Shown here: in pieces, positions 33,769 through 45,072 of the stretch | Position numbering within the stretch: the first letter of the stretch is position 1 | Layout: every line of letters begins with the position of its first letter | From: Aquanectria penicillioides | Taxonomy: Eukaryota > Ascomycota > Sordariomycetes > Hypocreales > Nectriaceae | Assembly (NCBI GenBank): GCA_003415625.1 | Contig: PYIU01000005.1 | Coordinates: forward strand, 1,121,001 to 1,185,000 | Direction: 5' to 3' | DNA: 64,000 bases | Made by a program: the position numbers and the translations under genes | The notes under the pieces: model-generated | What the model saw: the letters and a program-made list of their open reading frames with translations, nothing else | What the model was told of the DNA's origin: nothing | Database searches by the model: none

Positions 33769-35025
33769 AATATGGAAATGTGTTGGAGACTCGGAATCAG
33801 CCCAACGCGTTACCTACCAACTGGTCCACATTTGACAGAGTCGGCCTTCTGGTTGTATGTCTAGTCGTATTCCTTGAATACGTGTATAGTAATGTATGTC
33901 TGAACATAGGCACGTGAGCTTGAGCCAAAACCAAAGATAGAAAGAAATCTTGATCAAGACGCTTCCGAATGGAGTCACTGGCGCACATGTGGTCTTGGCC
34001 CTCCACTTTGCAGTGCCGTCGAACCGTCTTTTTGCTTCCACAGACAGACTTGGCACTGACGCGGCCTTCAGGTCGACAGGGAAATTCTTTTTGAGTGAGT
34101 GGTTGTGAGCCACAGCCAAGACTGCACAACCCGGCAGGTGCTCCATTGCATAGCCACATTTTTGTCGAGTTGTCAACTAACTGCAAGACAGGCACCCAAG
34201 TACAACGACAGAGAGTCTGTGTTGTCTGTGACAAGCGCCAAAGGTGAGACGTAAACAATCGCCATGTTCTCTATTTGCCATCCATTTAAGGATTCAGTTC
34301 TTGCAGCAAGCAGCGCGATGTGGGACCAAGTCGAACTGCAACAAGTGAAACCTTGCTTTACCGCCGACTGGTGCCGATTGATCCGGTGTTGCCAGGGCCT
34401 CTGTCTCTGTCGGTGGGCATGAGGCATGTCCAGGCAAGGAACTCGGGAACAAAAGCGACAAAGGAAGGATTAAAAAAAAAGGTTGGGGAAATCTTGCTTG
34501 GGTCGATACCCCCAGACAAACCTCGTCTCAAAAGCAGCCACACTCCACGCAATGAATGAGGCTATAGGTTCCGCTGATCAAGGATCTGGCAGGTATTGAA
34601 GAATAATTAGAACATTTTCATGCCATGGACGTCCGAGTTCGCAAGCAGGCGAACCCGAGCCACAAGCTACAAGCCACATTTGTGGTTTCATCCGCCTGAC
34701 CATGGCACAAAAACGTCTCTCGGTCTCAGAATGTTCAAGTCGCCACAAACCAGAAAATGCGTTCATTCGATCAATGGAGCCATCATCGATTGGGACTTGC
34801 CAGGCGCATGCGTGCTGCGCCATCTGTGGCTCAGCATATTGCCCGTTCAGGGCAGATTTCGTGCATCTGCCACGGGCTGGGCCGTGCATCTTTCCATCTA
34901 CGGCAAACAATTGAAGATTCGCTGGATGAGAAGTCGTCACAAATCGTGGCGCCAGCCCCACAGCTCGCCACAACCTCGATTGGATGTGCCGTATCCGTGC
35001 AGTTGACCTACCATACCGGTAGTTA
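33769..35025. other. Intergenic, no gene seen
   Basis: Follows GPI11 and runs to the target site of the retroelement. Open frames are short and mutually overlapping. An A-run lies near 34,472-34,480. Nothing further supported. Confidence 0.5.
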
Positions 35026-35030
35026 GTAAA
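35026..35030. repeat. Target-site duplication, left copy (GTAAA)
   Basis: GTAAA directly precedes the left LTR and is repeated directly after the right LTR at 42199-42203. A 5-bp duplication is the normal result of copia integrase. Confidence 0.9.
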
Positions 35031-35289
35031 TGTCACGCAGAATCACACAGTAGATGCATATATAATGAGGTCTATTAAAAGCCTTGTTTTCTACAAAGGG
35101 AATATTGTCTCAGAGCTCCCTTTTATCCGTATTGAGCTTGCTCTAACCGGGTTCCATGCCCTATTGAGCTTACCCAAAATGGATCCAATGCTTAGGTCAA
35201 AAGATAGAGCTCCGAGCTGGCTGTATGACAGCCACACGTGATGGATACGGCCTTTAACGATATCCTCGTTAGTTCCGTATCCTGCAACA
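35031..35289 (-). repeat. LTR, left copy (3' LTR of the element)
   Basis: 259 bp, gap-free alignment to 41940-42198 with 20 differences, all transitions. In its outer half it keeps the C/G forms at 13 of 13 differing sites. In its inner half it has the A/T form at 6 of 7. Confidence 0.95.
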
Positions 35290-35299
35290 CACCCCCCAA
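35290..35299 (-). other. Polypurine tract of the retroelement
   Basis: On the minus strand TTGGGGGGTG lies immediately before the 3' LTR, the position from which plus-strand DNA synthesis is primed. It has escaped the mutation seen around it. Confidence 0.8.
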
Positions 35300-38200
35300 T
35301 TGGGAGATTGTGAAGCTATTTGTATAGTGTTCCAACTGCTTTTATGCTTCATTCCTAAAGTCGCGCTAGGGATTAATGTGTTTATTGCTTACCTTTTCTT
35401 GCTAGTATGCTTAGCTAGACTTTTAGTTAATCCAGTATATTTATTAATTCCAAGCAATAAATCAAATAATATGCATAAAGTAAGAAAAAAGTAAGCTTAG
35501 CTATACTATATTTAAGCTTTATGCAGCTAGTTTTTAGCTTTCTTTTTCCTTTCTTTATTAATACCTTCTGCCGCTAATATAGTTTATTATGGGTCTTTGT
35601 TTTGGCTGCTCTCTTTATAAGGAAGTTTGGCAATAGCTTCCTTCTAAAGTCCTTTCTGAAGGCATATCCTTTTAATTTAAAGATCGGCCTAATGTTATTG
35701 ATTCTTCCTCTTCTTTTTGGGCTTTAGAGTCCCCAATGCCATTAATACCTTTAGTATTGCTATTGCTAGCTCCTCCTTTACCCTTGCCTCTTCTATATAA
35801 GCGCTAACGCTTGCCGGAAAGCTTGGTTTATTATTTTGAGCTTTTAATGTATATAAATAGCTTACTAACTTCTTTTAGTCCTTTACGCCTAAGCCTTATA
35901 TCCTTAGGGATCCTCCCTATAAGGGATGTATTTATATAGCTATTGCTAGTAAAGGCAGTAAGGGATATTATTTTAAGAGCGCTAATTGCTTTTAATAGTA
36001 CTCTATATATAAGGCTGGTAATTACTAATGCTGTTTTTAGTAAGCTTAATCTCTCCTTTCCGCACTTGCAATTATATTGCTAACTGCTTATATTCTAGTC
36101 CCCCTATTATAGCTTCTATTGCTTAATGGATATTATTGGCCCTTAATGTTAATAATAAGAAGGTATGCTACTCCTCTTTAATTATAAGCATAGGTTTTAA
36201 CTTTCAAGTAGATGTATAACCAGTGCTATATAGCATTGCAATTATAGCTTAATCTTTTGGCAGAGGAAAACTCTATTTATTTGTTAGGTGTTAAGGCTGG
36301 TTTTAGGACTAGTGTGCTTGCATACCCTCTAGTTCTGGAGACTAATAAGGAGCGGTGCCTTTAGGTAAAGCAACTTATTAAGAAAGGCATTAACCTTCTA
36401 TAGATCTATTATAGTCTATATATAAGTAGAGTTATTAGGTATTTGGCATTAAAGAATTATAGCGTTTAGAAGTTTTAAAGTTTAAAGTTTATTTTTATTT
36501 GCCTCTTTTAGCACTTTACTAAAAGAGGGGGGGCTTTATATATATTTAGGGCAATTAATTTTATGCCCCCCTTTTTAAATGCCTCTATTATAATGTTTAT
36601 GTATATAGATCGACTAAATTGAGCATTATTCTAAAGTGTTTAAAGCGCTATTGCAATAGTGCTTTAGTAAGTCTATTTATTAGCATTTTGGCAATAGGAA
36701 GGTAAGTGACTTTAAACGATCCCTTTCTATATTCCTGCCTTAACTATATATTATGGATATCTATATAGCGTAAATAAGTATTAATTTATTTGCTCTCCTT
36801 AAGCACTAAATGTATAGTCTATTAATTATTGCAGTAAATTAAGAATTTATTTAAATTTAATAATAGCTTTATTTACTTAAAAAGGCACTAGAGAGCTATT
36901 ATCTTATGCATTATTTTATTTAAAGCAAGCAGCTTTACCTTAATTGTAGATATAGTTATAGTAGATTAATGTATTGCTTTTTAGATAATTAGTTTATTAA
37001 ATAGGCTAATAAGATATCCTTAAGATAACTTCCTTATAAGAGAATTATCTGTAAAGAATGTATTACTTGCTATTTTTAATGCTTGAATTTTCTTACTCCC
37101 TTTATATTAAATGGCAAACCTACTTATTATATAAAAATAGTAAAGAGCTTAGTTTATTGCATTTTAGTGCTTAGTTCCTAAATTAGTTAAGAACTGTAAG
37201 AGTTTGCTTACTGTAAAGGTAATATTAGGTTGGATTATAATTGCTATATAAAGCAATAATTCTACCTTCTTTTAATACTCTTTAATCTTTTGCTTAATTG
37301 CTTAATCTTTGCGCTTTTATAGCTCTATTCTTAAAATTAGTATTAATAGGAATGAGCTTTATTTTAATATTCTAAACTTATAGGCAACCTTATTAATATA
37401 TGCCTTATAGCTAAGGAAGATCTATCTCTTAAAGCGATTATAGATGATTTGCACTTTAAGGAAATACTTAACCTTACTTTATTTATATAGTTTATATATT
37501 TGTTTTAAGCTATTAATTAATATATTGGCTGCGCCTATATTATCCTTATAGAAAGCAATAATAATATTATTTATAAAGAATATTAGAAAGAGCTTTTAAT
37601 TAATAAAATAGAATAAATATAGCTCTTCCTTATACTATTTAAGCTTAAGTTTAATAAAAGTTGCTCTTAATTCTTAGAACTAAAGTTATAGTAAGTCCTT
37701 AAGACTATATAATGCTTTATGCAATTCTATGCATTTACCCTATTGCTTAAATCTGTCTGGTAGCTTATATATTACTGGTATCCTATGCTTACTTCTTATT
37801 GCATTAAGAAATGCATTCTTAACATTAAATTGCAGAAGTTCTAGATTGAATTGTGCTGCTAGAGCCATTAATATACGGAAAGTATGCGCTATAAGTGTAG
37901 TTATATAGGTGCTCTCAATTATTAAGCTTTCCTATAGGTTACTGTATATGTATATTTGTGCTTTGCATTTATTTAGGTAACTGGTGCTATTGAACTTGTA
38001 GGTAAATACCTACTTTAGCGGTAGCGGTTTGGATCTTGCCTTTAAGAGCTCAATTTCAATTTAGGTCCCTTTCTCTCTTAAGGTCTGAATCTCTCTTTTT
38101 GCTGCCTTAATGAATTTATCATAAAGTGAATAATTTTGCATCTCTTTTTAGTTCTATAGTGGCAGGCTTAAAAGGTCTTATTAGTATATCTTTAAGCCTA

Positions 38201-41200
38201 TTGTTATGGCCTTTATCTATATATTGTTTTCTTGCAAGCAGGCCGCTATTATTATAGCAAATACTATTTAATAGCTCCTTTTGTCCTAACTGTCTTAGAG
38301 TAATTAATTAAACTAAATTTCTACTAATAGGGCATCCCAAAATGCATTGTTTAAATGCCTATTAGGGTGGTATTTCTAAAGAATGCTTTAATTTTATATG
38401 CGCCTAGTATTTTATCTTTCCTTAATGCATTTGCTGCTATATATTAATTATATTAGTCCTTTACTTGCTTTTTCCCTTTTTCTATTAATTGTATTACTGC
38501 CCTAAATCTAGAATTTACTAGCTTCTAGTAGCAGTATTATTAGGTTTTTATTTAAGGTTAGGTCTTCCTTTATTTTGTCCGCTCTTTCTATTAAATCTAT
38601 AATGGGCTTTTATTTATTATTTGCTTTTTAAGCTATATATTGTAACTAGCTCTGCACTTTTTATTTCAGTTATTATTAAGGGGTTACTTTTAGGGTTTCT
38701 TATTTTATTAGGTCCTATTCCTATAGATAAAGATTTAATACCTTTTGTTCTATATATCTATATTCTAGATTATTAAAGTAGACTCTCCATTAAGGTTCTA
38801 CTAATATATTCCTATGCATTAATTTAATTTTTAGTATTTAATAGGGAGTTTAGAGTCTATAAGCTATTTAGTTGGTTTTATGCTTAATAAGCTTTACTAT
38901 TTAATGTTTTGTGCTTTTTTATGCATTCACCCTTAAGTCCAAACTCTTTATTGTCTTTATCCTAAACGGTTTATTTTTTGCTGCAATTAACTTAAGGAAA
39001 GTAAGTTCTGCTTCTTCCTTTTAGTTTGCAATCTAAAGGTATTTTATTAGAGAGCTTAGTTTGTTAACTAGGATCTCTTGCTTTTAAGCTTCTTCCTTAT
39101 AGAATGTACGCTTATTGAATGTAATATTGCGTATAGTAATTACCTATTTAAGCTAAGGTATCTATATTCAATATAGGTTGCTAGTAGAGTATTTAACTAA
39201 GTATCTAATATGTCCTTTGGGGCTTGTTTTAAATAGTCTCTTATCCCTTCCTGCCTTCCTGTCCCTGTGCAATGGGTATGCTTTGCATCTATATGTATAG
39301 ATCCTATTTCAATTAGGGCATAGGTCTATTATAAGCTCTTTTATTTGGAGGCGAGCATTATTTTAGAACTAACTTTTTAGTATCTTTATTAGTGTTTTTA
39401 TACTTAATGATTGATGTGGGCTTATATTGTATAGGAATGCTATATATATTGTGGTTTTTAACTATAGGTTCTATAGTAGGTTTGCTCTATCTATTATTTT
39501 AATTAAGTGTACTGTTAGCTCTTATCCTGCTCGTTCTACCGGTCTATTTGGCTTATAAGTATAAGGTAAAGCAAGCTTAAAAATAATGCCTTTATTGCGC
39601 GCTTAAGTTTAATATTCTGTAAACCCTTGTATGGCAATTATAGCCTTTTTATTATCTTGCCTAATTCTATAGATTAAAAGGCTAAATTATCTTTTAATCT
39701 ATTTCTTAAAGTACACTAAAGCATTAAATACTATATTATATTCTTTATTTAGTAGGGGGAATGTATATAGTATCTTTATATATTTATCCTTAATTATTAA
39801 AAGCCATTTTATTCTATTATAACTCTATAGGAAGTCTTAAAGGTCTTAATAGATACGCTAAAATAGGCATAAAGATATATATTATAGAGGCTTATATAAT
39901 ATTACCTATTTTATATATACTATAGCGTAATGCATATAGTTAATACATTTAGTTCCAGTTATTAATACATTCCTAGCATTAGATACTAGCTTTTTAAGCG
40001 CCTTAAGGCTAAGATGGCCTAACCTAAAGTGCTAAAGCTATTCTATATCTTCTTTTAATTGCAGAGGATCCCTTAATAGTCTCCTGCTCTATAAGCATTG
40101 CTTTCTCTTATTGTTTGCTTCTATAAGCATTATTACTAGTGGCTTGCTGTATAGAATTAAGTCTTATGCTTTCTGCACTAATGTAAAGGAATAGAAGGAA
40201 AGTGGCTTGTATTTAAGGAAGTTAAGGTTATATTTTATGGTTAGGTAAAGCATAATTAAGCTTTCTTTCTCTATTTCTATATGCAATATATTATTATATC
40301 TATAAACCTAAAGCCTACTTTTATATAATTAAGCTTAAGATACTATATTTATATAAAATCCTTCTATATAGGCAATATCCTAAAGAATAAGGTCAATTGT
40401 ATAGTTTCTATTAGCTTCTTTTAGAAGATTCTTAAGCTTTTATTATTTTATTTCTATAATTGGAAATGCAGTGGAACCTACTTTTACCATTCGGCTGTCC
40501 TTATATAATTTAAACGTTTCTGGATCTAAAAGCTTTACATTATTTACAATATAAAGCGCACTATAGTTGTCCAATAGCATACTCTAGGATAGTATATAAG
40601 GTTTATTGAATGCTATATACACTCCATTTTTTAAGGCATTTGATTGAAAATCGTTTAAGTCTATACAGATTGCTACAACCTCCTTTAGGGTATCTAAAAT
40701 ATTGCTTATTAAGCTTTCATTCTTACTTTCTTTTGCTAGGATTTTAGCTTTTAAGCTTTACTACTTTAGATCCTTACATTAGGTTTGGATTTTCTTGCAA
40801 TAGTCTTCTCTTAATGTAAAGCAAAGCTTTTGCTTCTTTTTAATTAGTGTATACTTTACGATTTAATATTCTTCTGCCTTCTAGAAGTGCTTAAGAGTTG
40901 CTTTATATAGGCAATTATATTTCTAGCTATTAAAGCATCTGCCTAATAATGTAAATGCTCTATATTTTTAAGAGTAAGCATTTCTATTAGCAGTAATAAA
41001 TGCACTAAAAATATTGGCATAATCTAAAAGCGTTTCCCTTAGCTCCTTGCCCTTTATCTTGCTTATAATTAAGTCTATTAATTGGCGATTTACTTAAGTT
41101 AGTTTAAAGTGCTCTTTAATGGCATTAAGGAAGTCTTAAATTCTAGTATTCCCTTAAATCTCTAGAATTTTATAGCATATTCTATCTGCATAAGCCTTAC

Positions 41201-41774
41201 TTTAGCTAATATATTAAGTTTAAGGATTGGTATTTATGCATTTAGCTTCCTAAAGCATTACTTTATAGTATCTATAAGCATCTTCTTTTAAGCTTATTTT
41301 GCTTAATGCTAGCTGCTTTATAATTTCCTTTATAAATTGCCTTAAGGTAATCTAATAGATTTGAATCTAAAGTCGGTTGGAGAGGTCCTATTGAATAGAG
41401 GTATAAATGCTTGGTTCTATAGTATTTGCAATCTATATTTATATTGCTTAAGCTCTAGACGCTTTAATCCTAATATTGGCCTATTTCTTTTAGTATTCCT
41501 TAAGGATTAAAGGATAGTATGCTAAGAATTCCAATCTATATCTTTCTTAAAGGGTTGCCTTATTGTATTTAGCTTTTATAATAGCAATTATAAGTATAGT
41601 TTGCTTCTCTATAGTATTAGAGGGCTTATTGTCCTTACTTAAGTCCATTAGGTCCTAAAGGTCTTAGTCTTAAGTGTGGTTCTTAAGGACTGTAATCTAT
41701 AGCACCTATTATTCTTTAGTATAAAGTTTGACCTTTGCGGGCATAAACGCTAGCCGATTATAGTCTGCATCCAT
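35300..41774 (-). pseudogene. gag-pol remnants of the copia element
   Basis: Read on the minus strand. A gag start is visible at 41774 (MDADYNRLAFMPAKVKLYTK, then stops). The end of the integrase core lies at about 39,520-39,720: RQDNKKA in place of R-x-D-N, then KGIIFKLALPYTYKPNRPVE and RAG. The reverse transcriptase lies at about 37,560-37,870: FNVKNAFLNAI (usually D-V-K-N-A-F-L), IYKLPDRFK, and the polymerase box read as FINNIIIAF at 37566-37574. There the two catalytic Asp codons GAT have become AAT. This and the many TAG/TAA codons show heavy G-to-A change on the coding strand. RNase H should lie further left but was not resolved. No protein can be made. Confidence 0.88.
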
Positions 41775-41930
41775 TTTATATATAGATTAAGCAAATTAAG
41801 CTTAAGCTGATTGTATAGAATAATTGGAATTATAATAAAAGAAGTAATAGCAGCAAAATAATAATAATAATAGTAATAATAATAAGAGTAATAATCTTGT
41901 AGTAAAAGTTATAGGGTATTACCTACCCAA

Positions 41931-41939
41931 GCTCATAAC
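41931..41939 (-). other. Primer-binding site for an initiator tRNA-Met half molecule
   Basis: The plus strand reads GCTCATAAC directly next to the right LTR. This equals the anticodon-loop region of initiator tRNA-Met (CAT anticodon), so the minus strand is complementary to it. Drosophila copia also primes from the anticodon-loop half of this tRNA. Confidence 0.75.
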
Positions 41940-42198
41940 TATCATATAGAATCATACAATAGATGCATATATAATAAGGTCTATTAAAAGCCTTGTTTTC
42001 TATAAAGGGAATATTGTCTTAAAGCTCCCTTTTATCTATATTAAGCTTGCTCTAACCGGGTTCCATGCCCTATTGAGCTTACCCAAAATGGATCCAATGC
42101 TCGGGTCAAAAGACAGAGCTCCAAGCTGGCTGTATGACAGCCACACGTGATGGATACGGCCTTCAACGATATCCTCGTTAGTTCCGTATCCCGCGACA
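41940..42198 (-). repeat. LTR, right copy (5' LTR of the element)
   Basis: 259 bp matching 35031-35289. Its inner half (from 41940 to about 42,040) carries the A/T form at all 13 differing sites there. Its outer half keeps the C/G form at 6 of 7. Confidence 0.95.
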
Positions 42199-42203
42199 GT
42201 AAA
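42199..42203. repeat. Target-site duplication, right copy (GTAAA)
   Basis: Matches 35026-35030 and marks the exact right border of the insertion. Confidence 0.9.
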
Positions 42204-43005
42204 CTTGCCCGCTAGGGCCCCATGACGTAGCGGTCTAGCCCATGACAACATCCGACTATTTGGAGCAAGCGCGACCAAGAGCCCCAGAGCATCCAAGGAA
42301 TCTCGGTTTCGCTCATCGGCATGTGGAAGGCTCCATCGGCATCTCCCAAGTCAACTCGTACTCCCGTACATTCATCGTTCATGGCCAAATAGCGCGCAGC
42401 AGCGTACACGCCCCTGTGCTTCCACACCCCTCCCCAGAAGAACCCAAGGTAGAATGCAAAAGAAGGATGGGAAAAAAAGTCAGGGCAAGTGGTTCCCTCC
42501 ATGGGGAGATCCCTTGCACCTGGGGCAAACTGGAAGGCCTGTGTGGCTTACCTGCTTCTGTTTGGCGAAACTTCGTAACCACCCCCCTCAGCACCCGCTT
42601 CGTCTACTCCCCCAAAAAGTCGATGACGCAGTTGTACAGGCTCATGCGTGTGGCAGGGCTGGGCAGAGGTCGCAAGCCGACGGAGGCAGCGGCTGCGGGG
42701 CCTGGACGAGGGAGGGACCTTTTGGCCAAGCGCTGATGCCCTGGAAGGGAACAAGCTTGGAAGCTTGTGTAGGGAAGCGTGATGCGGTGATGCGGTGATG
42801 TGGATGACTTGGCTGACACAAAGATCCGATGGCGCCGTATATAAAAGCCAATTTGATTCCCACCTTCTTTAAGAATGCTCTCTTACCATCTCTCGCATCT
42901 TTAAAGTCTTGCGTGCCACAGGTCTAAAGCTACCGTGTCCGATATATACAATCAACATCGTCAACCTTCTCTCTTCGAGCAGACTCATCTCTATAACCCG
43001 CCAAC
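42204..43005. promoter_or_regulatory. PMP3 upstream region
   Basis: No gene. It holds two CCCCT cores (42411-42415, 42427-42431) of the stress-response-element type, three 8-bp units GTGATGCG/GTGATGTG at about 42,779-42,802, and a TATA box at 42838-42846 (TATATAAAA), 160 nt before the ATG. PMP3 genes are induced by salt and cold stress in yeast, so the elements fit; their function here is inference. Confidence 0.5.
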
Positions 43006-43503
43006 ATGCCTTTCACTGCTAGGTAAGCGCATACTCTCCGCCCTCGCTCGCCGGCGCCGACGGGATCCCGAAAGTTCCGTGAGCTGGTATTAATGCGCCT
43101 CGACGGTGTACAATGCCTCCCACTTCTCTGCCCTGGAATGTGCCTGGGTGCCCAAAGGATACTCAGATTGCTAACCAACGAGCCAGCGACATCTGCAAGA
43201 TTATTCTTGCCGTCATCCTCCCCCCCGTTGGTGTCTTCCTCGAACGCGGTTGCGGCACCGACTTCTTGATCAACATCCTGCTAACCATCCTGGGTGCGTT
43301 CCTCTCCTCCTCCGTCTCTCCCTCCCCTTGGCCCTCCGGCCGGCCGTCGTCGCCCGGGAGCTCCGGGCCTTCAACTACACACTCAAATCTCCCACCCCAT
43401 ACTCGCAATAACAACCCAAATACGTCGAATTACTAATGCCTGCGCCCTTCTAGGTTACCTCCCCGGCATCATCCACGCTCTGTACATCATCCTGAAATAC
43501 TAA
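43006..43503 (+). CDS. PMP3: Plasma membrane proteolipid 3 (UPF0057)
   Basis: Three exons, 43006-43022 (17 nt), 43187-43293 and 43454-43503, give 57 residues: MPFTASDICKIILAVILPPV, then GVFLERGCGTDFLINILLTI and LGYLPGIIHALYIILKY. Two hydrophobic helices flank a short loop with ERGCG, exactly the PMP3 pattern. These tiny plasma-membrane proteins affect membrane potential and Na+/K+ tolerance. Introns of 164 and 160 nt are unusually long for this window and exceed the coding length (174 nt); the first has a TTGCTAAC branch point near 43,169. The short first exon is supported because it restores the conserved MPFTASDICK start. Confidence 0.97.
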
Positions 43504-45072
43504 GCAAAAGCATGTTGCAACCTCACGGGATGGGCCGCATGCACGCGCTCCGGCCAAGTTCCCTGGCAGGCCATAGCTCGCCACGCCGGGACTCCACTCG
43601 CCAGCAAAGACTTTTCGACCGCCACAGCCACCCAAAAGTCCCACGCGGTCCAAGTCACAGCGCATCGCGCGTGTCCGTACCAAGAGGCCAAGACCACATT
43701 CTTGCCGAGCATCCCGATTGATACGCCGGATGCCAAGAGTGCCGATTTTCCTCGCTTGATTTTCAGTTTTTGCATTAGCCATGAGACCCCGACCTCGACC
43801 AACTAGAGGCAGAGACCGTCGCTGGCGTCGACATCATGACGACCGTTTCTCTTTTACTCATACCGGTACTTTCCTTTTTACCATCAATTTTGGAGGCGTG
43901 TGTTGGGTTGGCTCTGGAAGGCAAACGTCGCGCTGGACTGTTTAGTAATTACTCACGATACCCGTCAATCCAACATTATACCCATTACTTTCTTAAGCTT
44001 GCTCCTCACCCCATTGTTGTGTCAGGTGGACTTTGCATGCCCAACCCCAATGCAGCCAAGGCCCATGATACATTGTCGACCACACAATGACACTTGCTGC
44101 CGCTCGATATCATTAATTTATGATCTGTTCGGCAAATAGCTATGGCGGAGCTCGGGTCTTGACCAAGACCCCGGCCCTAACGTGTATGATTGGTGAATGA
44201 GTTCCGACATCCCAGACACTATCACTGCAGCTCTGTTTTGGAAGGGGACGTGTGACATGTCGAAGGGATTTAGGAGAAAATAAGCCCGAAGGCTCATTCG
44301 CGACAAGATACCATGGGTTCGCTCGGGCCTTTGGTTCAGCAATTTGTCCATGTGCGACAGTTTCTTCTATACGCGGGTGGGGAACTGACGGGCCTCAAAG
44401 GTCCAATTGCCAATTTCGGTCATATCACGCAAGTACCAGGACCATCTCATGTGGCGGTGCAGACAAGGTAAGGGTATACTTATCTATCGAACTAAAAATT
44501 GTCCAATGGATTGCATTGGTGTAGGGTAAGTGTGAGTATTTCGCTGTTGGCGTCCCGGATTCATAGCTCCTATGCTCAAGGTTTGGTTTTTTAGTTATTT
44601 TACACTCGAATAATAAACCTCCGTAGAAAGCACATTTTCGTATTCACTTATGTTGCTTATCTTGCGTGATAGTCTCTGAGGTTGTGTCAGCTGTCCAACA
44701 AAATTCTATTTTGTCAGATGTCAGAACCCAAATATAAATGCATATTCAACCTGCCGTAGAACAAGTACCATCACAATTCACCGGTTAGAATCCTGAGTGG
44801 AAGTAAAGGGGGGGGATACACCATATAGCAAATCGCACGCTGCGACACAATAGCGCAGAGATGTGACTCAATATAAAACCCAATATTTGCATTCGACGTG
44901 AAACCCCACCTCTAACAGGCTTCCCCAAATATCCTGGAAACACCGAGGATAAAAGTCGTGGGGAAATAGCCCCAGAAAACGCCGGATCTATCCCAACTCC
45001 CAAGATCCTCAAAAGCTTTATGTCAGCAATCCCGACAAACAAAATCACACTAGGTCTTTATCCCATCCGGCT
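43504..45072. other. Intergenic between convergent genes, no gene seen
   Basis: 1.57 kb after PMP3 and after ATG7. Several short open frames on both strands, none with a recognisable domain. Confidence 0.5.

Larger units (their letters stand above)
35031..42198 (-). mobile_element. Full-length Ty1/copia LTR retrotransposon, degraded by RIP
   Basis: 7,168 bp with two collinear 259-bp LTRs (TG..CA ends), a 5-bp target duplication, a primer-binding site and a polypurine tract. On the minus strand the order is gag, integrase, reverse transcriptase, which is the copia order. The interior is very AT-rich, full of stop codons and TA dinucleotides, with few CpG: the pattern left by repeat-induced point mutation (C to T in CpA). 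No frame is intact, so the copy is dead. It sits between GPI11 and PMP3, 1.26 kb after one and 0.8 kb before the other. Confidence 0.96.

Noticed and set aside
35031..42198. AT-rich block as a mitochondrial insertion or centromere-like region
   Set aside because: LTRs, target duplication, primer site and copia motifs explain all of it as a RIP-mutated retroelement.
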